From Flavicella sediminum (lineage in GTDB: Bacteria; Bacteroidota; Bacteroidia; Flavobacteriales; Flavobacteriaceae), in contig NZ_VDET01000007.1 in NCBI RefSeq assembly GCF_006381105.1, positions 310,001 through 374,000 on the forward strand: 64,000 nt of DNA, written 5' to 3'. Below, one piece after another: positions 8,848 through 16,974 of the stretch. Every line of letters starts with the position of its first letter. The stretch's first letter is position 1. A model generated the notes under the pieces. That model saw nothing but the letters and a program-made list of their open reading frames with translations. It was not told the DNA's origin and made no database searches. A program made the position numbers and the translations under genes.

Positions 8848-9720
8848 TTAAATTGTATCTATAAACGTTTTTTCCGTTTTATTAAAAATCAACAAGCCCA
8901 AAAAGAAAACAAACAAAGTAAATACTGACGTATACATAATTCCAAAAGCAGAATAGTTTCCATCATTTAACAAAATAAATCGTCCAAACTCAATTAAGTG
9001 CGCAATTGGGTTGTAATCCACTATCCAAGAATAATCGGCTCCACCATAACCATCACTTAATTTATCTCTCATCAAATCTAATGGATACATGACCGCGGAT
9101 AAATACATCAGTAATTGCACACCAAAAGCAACCAAAAAAGTTAAATCTCTATATTTGGTAACCATAGAACTTATAATCATTCCTAAACCCAAACCTATCA
9201 TTCCCATGGCAATAATTAGCACAGGGAAAAATAGAATATACTTGTTGGGTGTAATGTTATATCCGTTAAAATAATAATACGCATAAAAACAAATAAAAAT
9301 AAATATTTGTATGCCAAATTTCAATAGATTAGAAATAACAATTGATATGGGCATAATGACTCTCGGAAAATAAACTTTCCCAAAAATTGCCTCATTTTTC
9401 TTAAAGGTATCGGAAGTCGCCGTCAAACATTCTTTAAAATAATTCCAAATGGTCACCCCTGCCAAATTAAACAGAAATGGAGGTATTGATCCTGTCTCTA
9501 TTCCTGCAATGGTGTTAAAAACTAAAGTAAAAATAATAGAGGTAAATAAGGGCTGAATTAAATACCACAAAGGCCCAAGTATGGTTTGTTTGTAAAGTGT
9601 GATCACATCCCTTTTTACAAAAAGAAATAATAAATCTCTATAACTCCAAATTTCTTTAAAGTTAAAATCTAACAAATTGTTTTTTGGCGTAATTTCAAAT
9701 AGCCATTTATCTTCTTTCAT
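8848..9720 (-). CDS. ABC transporter permease for polysaccharide export (Wzm/TagG-like)
   Basis: ABC-2 type permease of 290 residues with six predicted transmembrane helices. The N-terminal cytoplasmic segment reads FKEIWSYRDLLFLFVKRD, the coupling-type region seen in Wzm, TagG and KpsM, followed by YKQTILGPLWYLIQPL. LTATSDTFKKNEAIFGKVYFPR in the family marks the loop between helices 2 and 3, and SAVMYPLDLM sits near helix 5. It should form the channel that flips the undecaprenyl-linked glycan to the periplasm. Its ATG touches the stop of aroQ with no spacer and its stop is two bases before the ATPase start. The gene pair plus glycosyltransferases identifies an ABC-dependent surface glycan system. 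Confidence 0.92.
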   Translation of the reverse strand: MKEDKWLFEITPKNNLLDFNFKEIWSYRDLLFLFVKRDVITLYKQTILGPLWYLIQPLFTSIIFTLVFNTIAGIETGSIPPFLFNLAGVTIWNYFKECLTATSDTFKKNEAIFGKVYFPRVIMPISIVISNLLKFGIQIFIFICFYAYYYFNGYNITPNKYILFFPVLIIAMGMIGLGLGMIISSMVTKYRDLTFLVAFGVQLLMYLSAVMYPLDLMRDKLSDGYGGADYSWIVDYNPIAHLIEFGRFILLNDGNYSAFGIMYTSVFTLFVFFLGLLIFNKTEKTFIDTI

Positions 9721-10134
9721 CTAGCTAAAACTCTCTATTGCCAATTCATAACTTTTCAATCCAAATCCTAAAATAACTCCTTTACAAACCGGAGATAAAA
9801 AAGATTTATGACGAAATTCTTCTCTTTGGTGCACATTCGAAATATGAACTTCTACCACAGGCGTTTCTATTCCTTTAATTGCATCTGCAATGGCTACTGA
9901 AGTATGTGTATACGCACCAGCATTAAAAACGATTCCCTCATATGAAAAACCTACCTCATGCAATTTATCAATCAAAGCACCTTCATGATTGGATTGGAAA
10001 TAGTCCAACTCTATCTCCGGAAATTTATTCTTTAATTCTTCAAAGTAAGCTTCAAATGAAACATTACCATAAACTGTGGGTTCTCTTTTTCCTAATAAAT
10101 TTAAATTAGGTCCGTTTAAAACAAGTAATTTCAT
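9721..10134 (-). CDS. aroQ: Type II 3-dehydroquinate dehydratase
   Basis: Cytoplasmic enzyme of the shikimate pathway that dehydrates 3-dehydroquinate to 3-dehydroshikimate. At 137 residues it is slightly short for the family (about 145-150). Conserved parts are all visible: LVLNGPNLNLLGKREPTVYG at the N terminus with the catalytic Tyr, SNHEGALIDKLHE with the conserved Glu, NAGAYTHTSVAIADAI, EVHISNVHQREEFR with the catalytic His, and GFGLKSYELA at the end. A -7 element lies at 10155-10162 and the glycan export permease starts immediately after the stop, so this house-keeping gene leads the surface-glycan operon. The assignment is firm. Confidence 0.97.
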   Translation of the reverse strand: MKLLVLNGPNLNLLGKREPTVYGNVSFEAYFEELKNKFPEIELDYFQSNHEGALIDKLHEVGFSYEGIVFNAGAYTHTSVAIADAIKGIETPVVEVHISNVHQREEFRHKSFLSPVCKGVILGFGLKSYELAIESFS

Positions 10135-10154
10135 AATAGTCGTTCAGTTTCACA

Positions 10155-10162
10155 CAAAAATA
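10155..10162 (-). promoter_or_regulatory. -7 element for aroQ and the glycan operon
   Basis: Read on the minus strand the site is TATTTTTG, a match to the Bacteroidota sigma-A -7 consensus TAnnTTTG. Transcription would begin near 10149, about 15 bases before the aroQ ATG at 10134. No convincing TTTG -33 element is seen. No other consensus -7 element was noticed down to position 107, so this may drive the whole operon. Confidence 0.6.
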
Positions 10163-10254
10163 AGAATGTTAAAGGGATTAACTACTGATAAATTACATAA
10201 AATTAAAATTTCATTCCATCAAAAGAATACAGGGCTTTTGTTACTTTTACAACT

Positions 10255-11154
10255 ATGAAATGGACACATTTAGTTAAGGATTATCGACATTATTTAAAAA
10301 TTGAAAGAGGACTTTCGACCAATACTATTGAAAGTTATACGCGTGATGTTTTTAAATTAATTTCCTATTTAGAAGAAAATTCCATTTCTATTTCTCCTGT
10401 AGTAATTGAAAAAGAAACCTTGCTTCCTTTTATTTACGAAACCTCAAAAGTCAGCAACCCAAAATCTCAAGCCCGCTTAATTTCTGGCCTGCGTAATTTT
10501 TTTGATTATTTAGTTTTTGAAAAATACAGAGAAAGCAACCCAACCGAATTGATTGAAACTCCAAAAACAGGAAGAAAACTCCCCGACACCTTATCCATTC
10601 AAGAAATTGATTTGTTAATTTCCACCATCGATTTAAGTCACCCCCAAGGTGAAAGAAACCGAACTATTTTGGAAACTTTGTATAGTTGCGGACTCCGAGT
10701 AAGCGAATTGATTACTTTGCAAATTTCAGATTTATTTTTTGAAGAAGGCTTTATTCGAGTTATTGGGAAAGGCGACAAGCAACGATTTGTACCCATAAGT
10801 TATGAAACTCAACAATTAATTAGCAGTTATATAGAATACATTCGCTGTCATGTTCCCATTCAAAAAAGTTTTGAAGACACCTTATTTTTAAATCGACGAG
10901 GAAAACAATTGACACGTGTAATGATTTTTACCATTATTAAAAATTTGGCTATTGAGGCAAAGCTCAAGAAAAAAATAAGTCCACATACATTTAGACATTC
11001 TTTTGCTACGCATTTACTAGAACGGGGTGCCGATTTAAGAGCCATACAACAAATGTTAGGACATGAAAGTATTACTACTACAGAAATTTACATGCATTTA
11101 GATAGAAGTCATTTAAAACAAGTCGTAGAAAAATACCACCCTAGGGCGAATTAG
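10255..11154 (+). CDS. xerD: Site-specific tyrosine recombinase XerD
   Basis: Chromosome dimer resolution recombinase of 299 residues, expected to act with a XerC partner at the dif site during division. The N-terminal SAM-like domain (about 5-90) contains RGLSTNTIESYTRDV, typical of Xer proteins. The catalytic domain carries the full set: Arg in YSCGLRVSEL near 145, Lys in VIGKGDKQR near 172, HTFRHSFATHL near 242 with His-x-x-Arg, LGHESI near 267 and the nucleophile Tyr in TEIYMHLD near 277. It starts at an ATG and is divergent from aroQ. XerC rather than XerD cannot be fully excluded, but HTFRHSFATHLLERGADLR favours XerD. Confidence 0.93.
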   Translation: MKWTHLVKDYRHYLKIERGLSTNTIESYTRDVFKLISYLEENSISISPVVIEKETLLPFIYETSKVSNPKSQARLISGLRNFFDYLVFEKYRESNPTELIETPKTGRKLPDTLSIQEIDLLISTIDLSHPQGERNRTILETLYSCGLRVSELITLQISDLFFEEGFIRVIGKGDKQRFVPISYETQQLISSYIEYIRCHVPIQKSFEDTLFLNRRGKQLTRVMIFTIIKNLAIEAKLKKKISPHTFRHSFATHLLERGADLRAIQQMLGHESITTTEIYMHLDRSHLKQVVEKYHPRAN

Positions 11155-11170
11155 TTACGTGTTCTACATA

Positions 11171-11200
11171 AAAAAGGCTGTCATTCCTGACAGCCTTTTA
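11171..11200. terminator. Bidirectional terminator between xerD and pheT
   Basis: A 12-base perfect inverted repeat (arms AAAAGGCTGTCA and TGACAGCCTTTT, four-base loop TTCC) sits between two convergent genes. The A-run on one side and T-run on the other give a U-tract in both directions. Confidence 0.88.
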
Positions 11201-11217
11201 TAGTATTTACTTTCTAT

Positions 11218-13644
11218 TTATCGCAAAGTTGCACCTAAATTCTTTTCGAAAGTAGCCTGCAATTTCTGCATAATTTTCTCGATTTGTTTTTCGTTCAAGG
11301 TTTTTTCTTCATCTTGAATAACAAAACTTACCGCATATGATTTTTTCCCTTCTGGCAATTTATCTCCTTCATACACATCAAATAAATCTACGGCTTTTAG
11401 TAATTTTCTTTCCGATTGAAAAGCGTATGAGTACACTTCTGAAAACGTAGAGCTACTATCTAACAACAAAGCTAAATCTCTTTTTACAGCAGGAAACTTA
11501 GGCATCGATTTTACCTTGATTTTTTTATTTGAAGCAATTTTTAAAACATTGTCCCAATTAAAATCGACGTATAAAACTTCTTGTTTGATTCCAAAATCTT
11601 TTAAAATCGACTTTTTTACAATTCCTAAATCAGCCAATTTAATTTTACCCAAACTCAAGGTAATACCTTCAGAGAAAACATCATTTTTAGTAGGTGCCGT
11701 TTTTAAGGCAGTAGCTCCTAATCTTTCTAACAAACTACTTACAATTCCTTTTGTATAAAAGAAATCTGATTTTTTATTGGCCGTTGTCCAAGACTCTTTG
11801 GTTCTACTTCCTGAAACAAACAAAGCCAAATGCTTTAATTCTTCATATTTAGCCTCAAATTTATGGTAGGTTTTACCAAATTCAAAAAACTGTAACGAAT
11901 TGTTTTTTCTATTGATATTGTAAGCAACCGACTCTAATCCGCTAAACAACAAAGACTGACGCATAACGCCTAAATCGTTACTTAAAGGATTTAGCATCGC
12001 TACATTATTTGCCTCATTCAAATTTTCAGAATGCGCTATATAATCTGCTTTTGTTAAAGAATTAGACATGATTTCATGAAATCCTTGCGCATTTAATTGC
12101 GAAGCCACAATGTTTTCAACTTTTACTCCATTAAAATCTGAAAAAGAAATTGAAGTATTTAATTTATGTGAAAACTGAATATTGTTGTAGCCATATACTC
12201 TCAAAATTTCTTCAATAATATCCGCTTCTCTTTGTACATCTACTCGGTATGAAGGAACTGTTAAGCCCAATCCTCCTTCAGTTTCACTGCTTATTTTAAT
12301 TTCTAAAGAAGCTAAAATGTTTTTTATGGTTTCTTTCGGAAGTTCTTCTCCAATCAAACGGAAAACATTGTCGTAAGACAATAACAGTTCAAAATCTTCA
12401 ATTTTTTTAGGATACTGGTCAATAATATCTGAAGCAATTTTACCACCTGCAATTTCCGTAATTAACAAAGCTGCTCTTCTCAAAGCGTATTTTGTAAAAT
12501 TAGGATCAATTCCTCTTTCAAAACGGAAAGAAGCATCTGTATTTAAAGCATGACGTTTTGCCGATTTACGTACAGAAACAGGATTGAAATACGCGCTTTC
12601 TAAAAAGATAGAAGTTGTTGTTTCAGAAACACCAGATTCTTCACCACCAAAAACACCTGCAATACACATCGGATTTGAATCACCATCACAAATCATTAAA
12701 TCTTCTTCGTGCAATTCTCTTTCTACACCATCAAGTGTTGTAAATTTTGTTCCGGCAGCTAAAGTTTTTACTCTAACTTTATTTCCTTTTACCTTGGCTG
12801 CATCAAACGCATGCAAAGGCTGTCCCAATTCATGCAATACATAGTTGGTAATATCTACAATATTGTTGATTGGCGCTAAACCAATTGCTTTCAATTTATT
12901 TTTAATCCACTCTGGAGATTCTTCTACTTTTACATCAATAATCGTTACTCCACAATAACGAGGCGCTAAATCGGTATTTTCAACATCGACTTTAAACTTT
13001 AAAACACGTTCGTCCACATGAAAATTACTTACTGAAGGAGAAATTAATTCTAAAGATGTTCCTTGTTGAATCAATCCAGCTCTTAAATCTCTTGCGGTAC
13101 CATAATGACTCATGGCATCGGCACGATTTGGCGTTAAACCGATTTCAAAAACCTGATCCGTTTCTATTTCAAAGACTTCCGAAACTGGAGTTCCTGGTTT
13201 GAAAGCATCTTCTAAAACTAAGATTCCATCATGCCCTTTTCCTAAGCCAAGTTCATCTTCAGCGCAAATCATTCCTAAACTTTGCTCACCTCTAATTTTT
13301 CCTTTTTTGATTTTAAAGCCTTCCCCTTTTTCATCATATAAAATAGTCCCAACTGTTGCCACAGCCACTTTTTGTCCGGCTGCCACATTTGGTGCTCCAC
13401 ATACTATTTGTACAGGTTCACTTTCTCCTAAATCTACAGTAGTAACACTAAGTTTATCTGCATTTGGATGTTTTATACAGGTCAGCACTTCACCAACAAC
13501 AACTCCGGCCAAACTTCCTTTGATAGATTCAATCACTTCGATTCCTTCTACTTCCAGTCCTAAATCCGTTAATAACTCTCCTGTTTTCTCTGCTTCCCAA
13601 TCAATTTTTAAAAATTGCTTTAACCAGTTGTATGATATCTTCAT
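11218..13644 (-). CDS. pheT: Phenylalanyl-tRNA synthetase beta subunit
   Basis: Beta chain of the alpha2-beta2 PheRS, 808 residues, the normal bacterial length. The N-terminal MKISYNWLKQFLKIDW is diagnostic. Domains in order: tRNA-binding OB fold at about 40-150 (GEVLTCIKHPNADKLSVTTV, ICGAPN-like VCGAPNVAAGQ), B3/B4 editing domain at about 210-395 (ITNYVLHELGQPLHAFDA), B5 DNA-binding-like domain at about 405-475, the catalytic-like core with RVYGYNNI near 500, and the anticodon-binding FDX-ACB domain from about 715 (KFPAVKRDLALLLD). The editing site removes mischarged Tyr in the family. It is transcribed alone here; pheS is not in the window. Confidence 0.98.
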   Translation of the reverse strand: MKISYNWLKQFLKIDWEAEKTGELLTDLGLEVEGIEVIESIKGSLAGVVVGEVLTCIKHPNADKLSVTTVDLGESEPVQIVCGAPNVAAGQKVAVATVGTILYDEKGEGFKIKKGKIRGEQSLGMICAEDELGLGKGHDGILVLEDAFKPGTPVSEVFEIETDQVFEIGLTPNRADAMSHYGTARDLRAGLIQQGTSLELISPSVSNFHVDERVLKFKVDVENTDLAPRYCGVTIIDVKVEESPEWIKNKLKAIGLAPINNIVDITNYVLHELGQPLHAFDAAKVKGNKVRVKTLAAGTKFTTLDGVERELHEEDLMICDGDSNPMCIAGVFGGEESGVSETTTSIFLESAYFNPVSVRKSAKRHALNTDASFRFERGIDPNFTKYALRRAALLITEIAGGKIASDIIDQYPKKIEDFELLLSYDNVFRLIGEELPKETIKNILASLEIKISSETEGGLGLTVPSYRVDVQREADIIEEILRVYGYNNIQFSHKLNTSISFSDFNGVKVENIVASQLNAQGFHEIMSNSLTKADYIAHSENLNEANNVAMLNPLSNDLGVMRQSLLFSGLESVAYNINRKNNSLQFFEFGKTYHKFEAKYEELKHLALFVSGSRTKESWTTANKKSDFFYTKGIVSSLLERLGATALKTAPTKNDVFSEGITLSLGKIKLADLGIVKKSILKDFGIKQEVLYVDFNWDNVLKIASNKKIKVKSMPKFPAVKRDLALLLDSSSTFSEVYSYAFQSERKLLKAVDLFDVYEGDKLPEGKKSYAVSFVIQDEEKTLNEKQIEKIMQKLQATFEKNLGATLR

Positions 13645-13676
13645 GCCTGTGCTCTAAAATTCTTTAATATAGGGCG

Positions 13677-13684
13677 CAAATATA
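13677..13684 (-). promoter_or_regulatory. -7 element of pheT
   Basis: On the minus strand the site reads TATATTTG, an exact TAnnTTTG. The predicted start of transcription near 13671 gives a leader of about 27 bases before the pheT ATG. No -33 TTTG is clear. Confidence 0.62.
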
Positions 13685-13796
13685 AGCATTCCATTAAATA
13701 AATAACAGTTATAAGAAGCTTAATTATTGTGCTTTTAAAAACCTTATTTATAAAAAATAATTCGTTTTTTTAACAGCAATAAAACGGCTAAGTTTC

Positions 13797-13804
13797 TATA
13801 TTTG
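13797..13804 (+). promoter_or_regulatory. -7 element of the DUF3817 gene
   Basis: TATATTTG matches TAnnTTTG exactly. It overlaps the in-frame TTG at 13802, so that codon cannot be the translation start; the ATG at 13823 remains, with a leader of roughly 14 bases. Confidence 0.6.
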
Positions 13805-13822
13805 TCCTTAAAATTGAAAACC

Positions 13823-14113
13823 ATGAATTTAATACAACTATTTAGAACCGTAAGTGTTGCCGAAGGTGTATCCCTTCTTTTATTATTTGGTGTTGCTATG
13901 CCTTTAAAATACATGTATGACTCTCCATTAATGGTAGAAATTGTAGGAATGCTACACGGATTGTTATTTATTAGCTATGTGCTCTTTGCTATCGTGTATA
14001 AATTCAAAGCCAAATGGGGAATAGACACCTTAATTATCGTTATTACTGCCTCCATTGTTCCTTTCGGAACCTTTTATATTGACAAAAAATATTTAAAAAA
14101 TATTACTGCATAA
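13823..14113 (+). CDS. DUF3817 small membrane protein
   Basis: Protein of 96 residues with about three transmembrane helices (residues 10-30, 37-57 and 65-85), resembling the DUF3817 (YdzA-like) family of unknown function. The N-terminal FRTVSVAEGVSLLLLFGVAMPLKY in the family ends in the conserved G-x-x-x-P-x-K turn, followed by VGMLHGLLF with a conserved His. An ATG start at 13823 is preferred over the upstream in-frame TTG at 13802 because the latter lies inside the -7 element. It stands alone, convergent with yceI, and shares a terminator with it. Confidence 0.8.
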   Translation: MNLIQLFRTVSVAEGVSLLLLFGVAMPLKYMYDSPLMVEIVGMLHGLLFISYVLFAIVYKFKAKWGIDTLIIVITASIVPFGTFYIDKKYLKNITA

Positions 14114-14142
14114 AAAAAGCCATCTTTAAAAGATGGCTTTTT
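14114..14142. terminator. Bidirectional terminator between DUF3817 gene and yceI
   Basis: Arms AAAAAGCCATCTTT and AAAGATGGCTTTTT form a near-perfect hairpin flanked by A and T runs, between convergent stop codons at 14113 and 14161. Confidence 0.88.
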
Positions 14143-14160
14143 AGTTGATTTAAAATATAC

Positions 14161-14736
14161 TTAAAATTTCAAAGCTACATTCAATTCAAATTCATTGTCA
14201 ATTGCTTTGTCTTTTAAATTGTCAAAGAAACTAGAAGAACCATATTTAATTCCATGTTTCGTTCTATCTACTTTTAAACTTGCAGTTGCTGTATTTCCTT
14301 TTACGAGTAAATCAAAGTTTATTGATTCTGTAATTCCTTTGATGGTAATGTCTGCAGTTACGGCAAATTTTCCGTTAGCTCCTTTTACTTTTGTAAATAC
14401 CAATGTAGAAGTTGCATGTTTGTCAACTCCAAAAAAGTCGTCTGCTTTTAAATGACCTTCCAATTTTCCTTTCATTTTTCCGGATAAATCAGTTACGTTG
14501 ATGCTTGACATATCTACAACAAACGATCCTCCTACTAACTTTTCTCCTTTGAAAATTAAATCTCCACTTTTAAACATCAAATCACCGGTATGCTGACCAC
14601 CAATTTTTTTACCAACCCATTCAATTTTACTTTCATCTGTTTTGATAGATTTAGTTTCTTTTTTCAAAGTTGTAAAAGATAAAGTTACCAATGCAACCAA
14701 TACCAAACCTGTTAACTTACTTACTATTTTGCTCAT
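14161..14736 (-). CDS. YceI-family periplasmic lipid-binding protein
   Basis: Secreted protein of 191 residues. The hydrophobic stretch LTGLVLVALVTLSFT (about 8-22) is a signal peptide. The mature part is a YceI beta-barrel, starting with SKIEWVGKKIGGQHTGDL and including GGSFVVDMSSINVTDL, both characteristic. Members bind polyisoprenoids or amphiphiles in a lipocalin-like cavity; the physiological role is mostly unclear. It lies 21 bases downstream of a MarR gene on the same strand with no own -7 element seen, so the pair is probably one operon controlled by that regulator. The family assignment is secure, the ligand unknown. Confidence 0.9.
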   Translation of the reverse strand: MSKIVSKLTGLVLVALVTLSFTTLKKETKSIKTDESKIEWVGKKIGGQHTGDLMFKSGDLIFKGEKLVGGSFVVDMSSINVTDLSGKMKGKLEGHLKADDFFGVDKHATSTLVFTKVKGANGKFAVTADITIKGITESINFDLLVKGNTATASLKVDRTKHGIKYGSSSFFDNLKDKAIDNEFELNVALKF

Positions 14737-14757
14737 TTTAATTGTTTTTAATTGTTA

Positions 14758-15213
14758 TTATTCTTGTGTTAATTTATGTAATAATTTGTTTAAATTCTTT
14801 AATTCTTCTAAACTTAACTTTTCTGTAACCTTATTTTCATGCTTGTCAATTTCTTCGTCAATTTCTGCTAATAAGTTTAAGCCTTTTTTTGAAATTCTAA
14901 TTTCAATTTTTCTTCTATTCTCTTCACATTGTTCCCTGTGCAACAATCCCTTTATTCTCAATTTTTCAATCAAGCGCGTTGTGTTACTCATTTTAGAAAT
15001 CATTCGTTCCTGAACATCACATAAATTTGCGGGTTCTCCTTTTTGACCTCTTAAAATTCGCAGTACATTAAATTGTTGGGTAGACAAATCATATCTTTTA
15101 AAAAACTCCGTAGATTTTTCATTGATCCAATTTCCTGCCGCCAATAATTTTATAACGGTAGCTTGCTTGATAAGCCTGGCATCATTTGAAAAATAAACTT
15201 CTGTTTTAGACAT
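14758..15213 (-). CDS. MarR-family transcriptional regulator (probable autorepressor, yceI operon)
   Basis: Winged-helix regulator of 151 residues from the ATG at 15213. The fold is recognisable: STQQFNVLRILRGQKG (helices 2-3), MISKMSNTTRLIEKLRIKG (recognition helix, about residues 75-93) and the wing GLLHREQCEENRRKIEIRIS ending in the usual Arg/Asp-type contacts. A TTG at 15225 would add four residues, but it lies in an operator-like palindrome and is not needed. Two TTGT-N4-ACAA sites lie between the -7 element and the start codon, which suggests autoregulation and control of yceI. The inducing ligand is unknown. Confidence 0.88.
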   Translation of the reverse strand: MSKTEVYFSNDARLIKQATVIKLLAAGNWINEKSTEFFKRYDLSTQQFNVLRILRGQKGEPANLCDVQERMISKMSNTTRLIEKLRIKGLLHREQCEENRRKIEIRISKKGLNLLAEIDEEIDKHENKVTEKLSLEELKNLNKLLHKLTQE

Positions 15214-15225
15214 TTGTATATACAA
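15214..15225. promoter_or_regulatory. Operator-like palindrome 1 upstream of marR
   Basis: TTGTATATACAA is a perfect 12-base palindrome directly against the marR ATG. It shares the TTGT-N4-ACAA pattern with the site at 15229-15240, offset by 15 bases. The likely binder is the MarR protein encoded next to it (inference). Confidence 0.5.
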
Positions 15226-15228
15226 CTA

Positions 15229-15240
15229 TTGTTTAGACAA
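15229..15240. promoter_or_regulatory. Operator-like palindrome 2 upstream of marR
   Basis: TTGT-TTAG-ACAA repeats the half-sites of the palindrome at 15214-15225. It sits immediately downstream of the -7 element, over the expected transcription start, where a bound dimer would block initiation. Confidence 0.5.
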
Positions 15241-15248
15241 CAAATATA
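15241..15248 (-). promoter_or_regulatory. -7 element of the marR-yceI operon
   Basis: The minus strand reads TATATTTG, an exact TAnnTTTG, 28 bases before the marR ATG. It is adjacent to the operator-like sites. Confidence 0.6.
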
Positions 15249-15342
15249 GAAACAATTCTCATATTAAAATGACTTATTATTAAATTTTAAGAAATTTTAA
15301 CATTTATGAAACAATTCTACACAGAATAAATTCCAAATAAAA

Positions 15343-16086
15343 TTATTTAGACACCACAAAGCTTTCCAAAACATCACCAACATAATAAGCAACTAATGCT
15401 GCTGAAACCCCCATTAAAACCGTAGAAATAACACTGTAAGTTTTGTTCTTTGTGTTCACCACTCCTTTCAAATAACCTATCAAAGCAAAGGACAAAACAG
15501 TTAGACTTGTAGACCAAAGCAACAAATTTATTTCCAACCCTTCTTTCAGAAAATCAATAGCATATACCACTAATGGAATAAAACCTAACAATAAAAAAGA
15601 AACAAATGTTACCAAACCAATTTTAAAAGCCGATTTTTTATCTTCAATCATTTCCAACTCTTCCTTCATCATCACATCTACCCATCGGTCTTTATCAGCT
15701 GTAATTACGGCAACAACTTGTTCCAACAAATCGCCCTCAAAGCCTTTATCTCTATAAATTTCTCGAATTTCTTCCCGTTCTTTTTCCGGCAAATTATCTA
15801 CCTCCCAATATTCTATTTTCTTGTGCTTCTCGTAATTTCCTTGTTCCGATTTGGCCGCTAAATAGGCACCAATAGACATGGCAAAACCATCTGCAAATAA
15901 ATTAGCGAAACCTAAAATAATAATAACAGATGAATCTAAATTAGCTCCTACTGCCCCTGCAACCACGGCAAAAGTTGTCACACTTCCATCGATACCTCCG
16001 TAAACAAATTCTCCTAAGTATACTTGAAAACGTTCTATAAAAGAATTTGAAACTCCATGCAATTCACTTTCATTTTTCTTAGTCAT
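15343..16086 (-). CDS. VIT1/CCC1-family metal transporter
   Basis: Integral membrane protein of 247 residues in the VIT1/CCC1 family, which moves Fe2+ or Mn2+ in plant and yeast vacuoles. [19 protein letters not shown] (about 29-47) and [23 protein letters not shown] (in the family, helix 2) are the signature. A hydrophilic middle of about 70 residues ([17 protein letters not shown] onward) with many Glu residues matches the metal-binding cytoplasmic domain of VIT1. Three more helices follow (about 157-245). It begins five bases after the DUF2461 stop, so it is co-transcribed. Iron or manganese efflux or storage is the likely role; the ion is not determined by sequence. Confidence 0.9.
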   Translation of the reverse strand: MTKKNESELHGVSNSFIERFQVYLGEFVYGGIDGSVTTFAVVAGAVGANLDSSVIIILGFANLFADGFAMSIGAYLAAKSEQGNYEKHKKIEYWEVDNLPEKEREEIREIYRDKGFEGDLLEQVVAVITADKDRWVDVMMKEELEMIEDKKSAFKIGLVTFVSFLLLGFIPLVVYAIDFLKEGLEINLLLWSTSLTVLSFALIGYLKGVVNTKNKTYSVISTVLMGVSAALVAYYVGDVLESFVVSK

Positions 16087-16091
16087 AATTA

Positions 16092-16781
16092 CTATTCTTC
16101 TTTTAAAATAGAAATTCCGTTTAAATCTGTTGTAAGCACATCGCTCATATAATCAAAAAAAGGTCTTACCGCCAAGTAGCTTTCCTTTAATTTGTCTCTA
16201 AAATCAGGAGCCAATACTTCAGCATCCGTAAATTTTCTGGTGACTAAAAATGACTTTTTACGAATTAAATCAATAGCAGGATGTTCTTTATCAAAACCTC
16301 TTGGTGCTGTTTTTACCTCTTCTCCTTCTAAACTGCCAAACAATTTTACAAAAGTTTTGTCAGCTACAATTTCACGAATCTCTGTATCGTCAATTTCAAA
16401 TTCTTTTCTGATCCGTTTTAAATCTGCTGAATTGGGTTGAAAAAATCCTGCTGCCATATAACTTTCTCCTGGTGCTATTTTTAAGTAATAGCCTCCTCTA
16501 AGCTTTTCTGTGGCTCTAGAAAACCCAATACTTCTATGATAATTATAAGGTGTTTTGTCTTTAGAAAAACGAACATCTCTATAAATTCTATAAATTTTCA
16601 TTTTCTCAATCGTATCCGATTCATTCAAATCTGCCAATACGCCTTGGTAAAATTCTTTTAATAAAACTTCTTCTTGTTTAAATTCATTTTTGTGTGCATC
16701 AAACCATTCTCTATTATTGTTCTTTTTTAATTTGTTTAAAAAGTCGAGGGAAGACTTTGGTATTAAAGACATAGTATACAT
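16092..16781 (-). CDS. DUF2461 (TIGR02453) family protein
   Basis: Cytoplasmic protein of 229 residues in the DUF2461 family. The hallmark [20 protein letters not shown] lies near residues 13-32, followed by [18 protein letters not shown] near 61-78 and the aromatic [10 protein letters not shown]. The biochemical role of the family is unknown. An in-frame ATG at 16772 (giving MSLIPKSSL) would remove three residues, and either start is possible. It is immediately upstream of, and probably co-transcribed with, the VIT1-type transporter. No promoter with the TAnnTTTG consensus was found upstream. Confidence 0.88.
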   Translation of the reverse strand: MYTMSLIPKSSLDFLNKLKKNNNREWFDAHKNEFKQEEVLLKEFYQGVLADLNESDTIEKMKIYRIYRDVRFSKDKTPYNYHRSIGFSRATEKLRGGYYLKIAPGESYMAAGFFQPNSADLKRIRKEFEIDDTEIREIVADKTFVKLFGSLEGEEVKTAPRGFDKEHPAIDLIRKKSFLVTRKFTDAEVLAPDFRDKLKESYLAVRPFFDYMSDVLTTDLNGISILKEE

Positions 16782-16955
16782 TATTTGAAAGGTGAAATTA
16801 CAAAATCAAAACCACTTAACCCTGCACTGCTTTTAGAAATATAATTTTGCCTTTAAACCTTTCAATCTCTAAGAAAATAATTTTTTAGCTGTAGAATGAT
16901 GCTGTTTTATTCGTTTAATCCAAGCTCTTCATAAATAAATTAAGTTGGATTCCTA

Positions 16956-16963
16956 TATCTTTG
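16956..16963 (+). promoter_or_regulatory. -7 element of the metallophosphoesterase gene
   Basis: TATCTTTG matches TAnnTTTG. It lies 12 bases before the ATG at 16975 and downstream of the in-frame TTG at 16945, which rules that TTG out as the start. Confidence 0.6.
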
Positions 16964-16974
16964 CACAATCCACT

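Noticed and set aside
13199-13657. Long plus-strand frame opposite pheT
   Set aside because: It lies entirely over the conserved OB-fold region of pheT, is Ser/Pro/Thr-rich as typical of antisense frames, and has no start context.
13802-13822. TTG start for the DUF3817 gene
   Set aside because: The TTG is part of the -7 element and cannot be within the transcript from that promoter.
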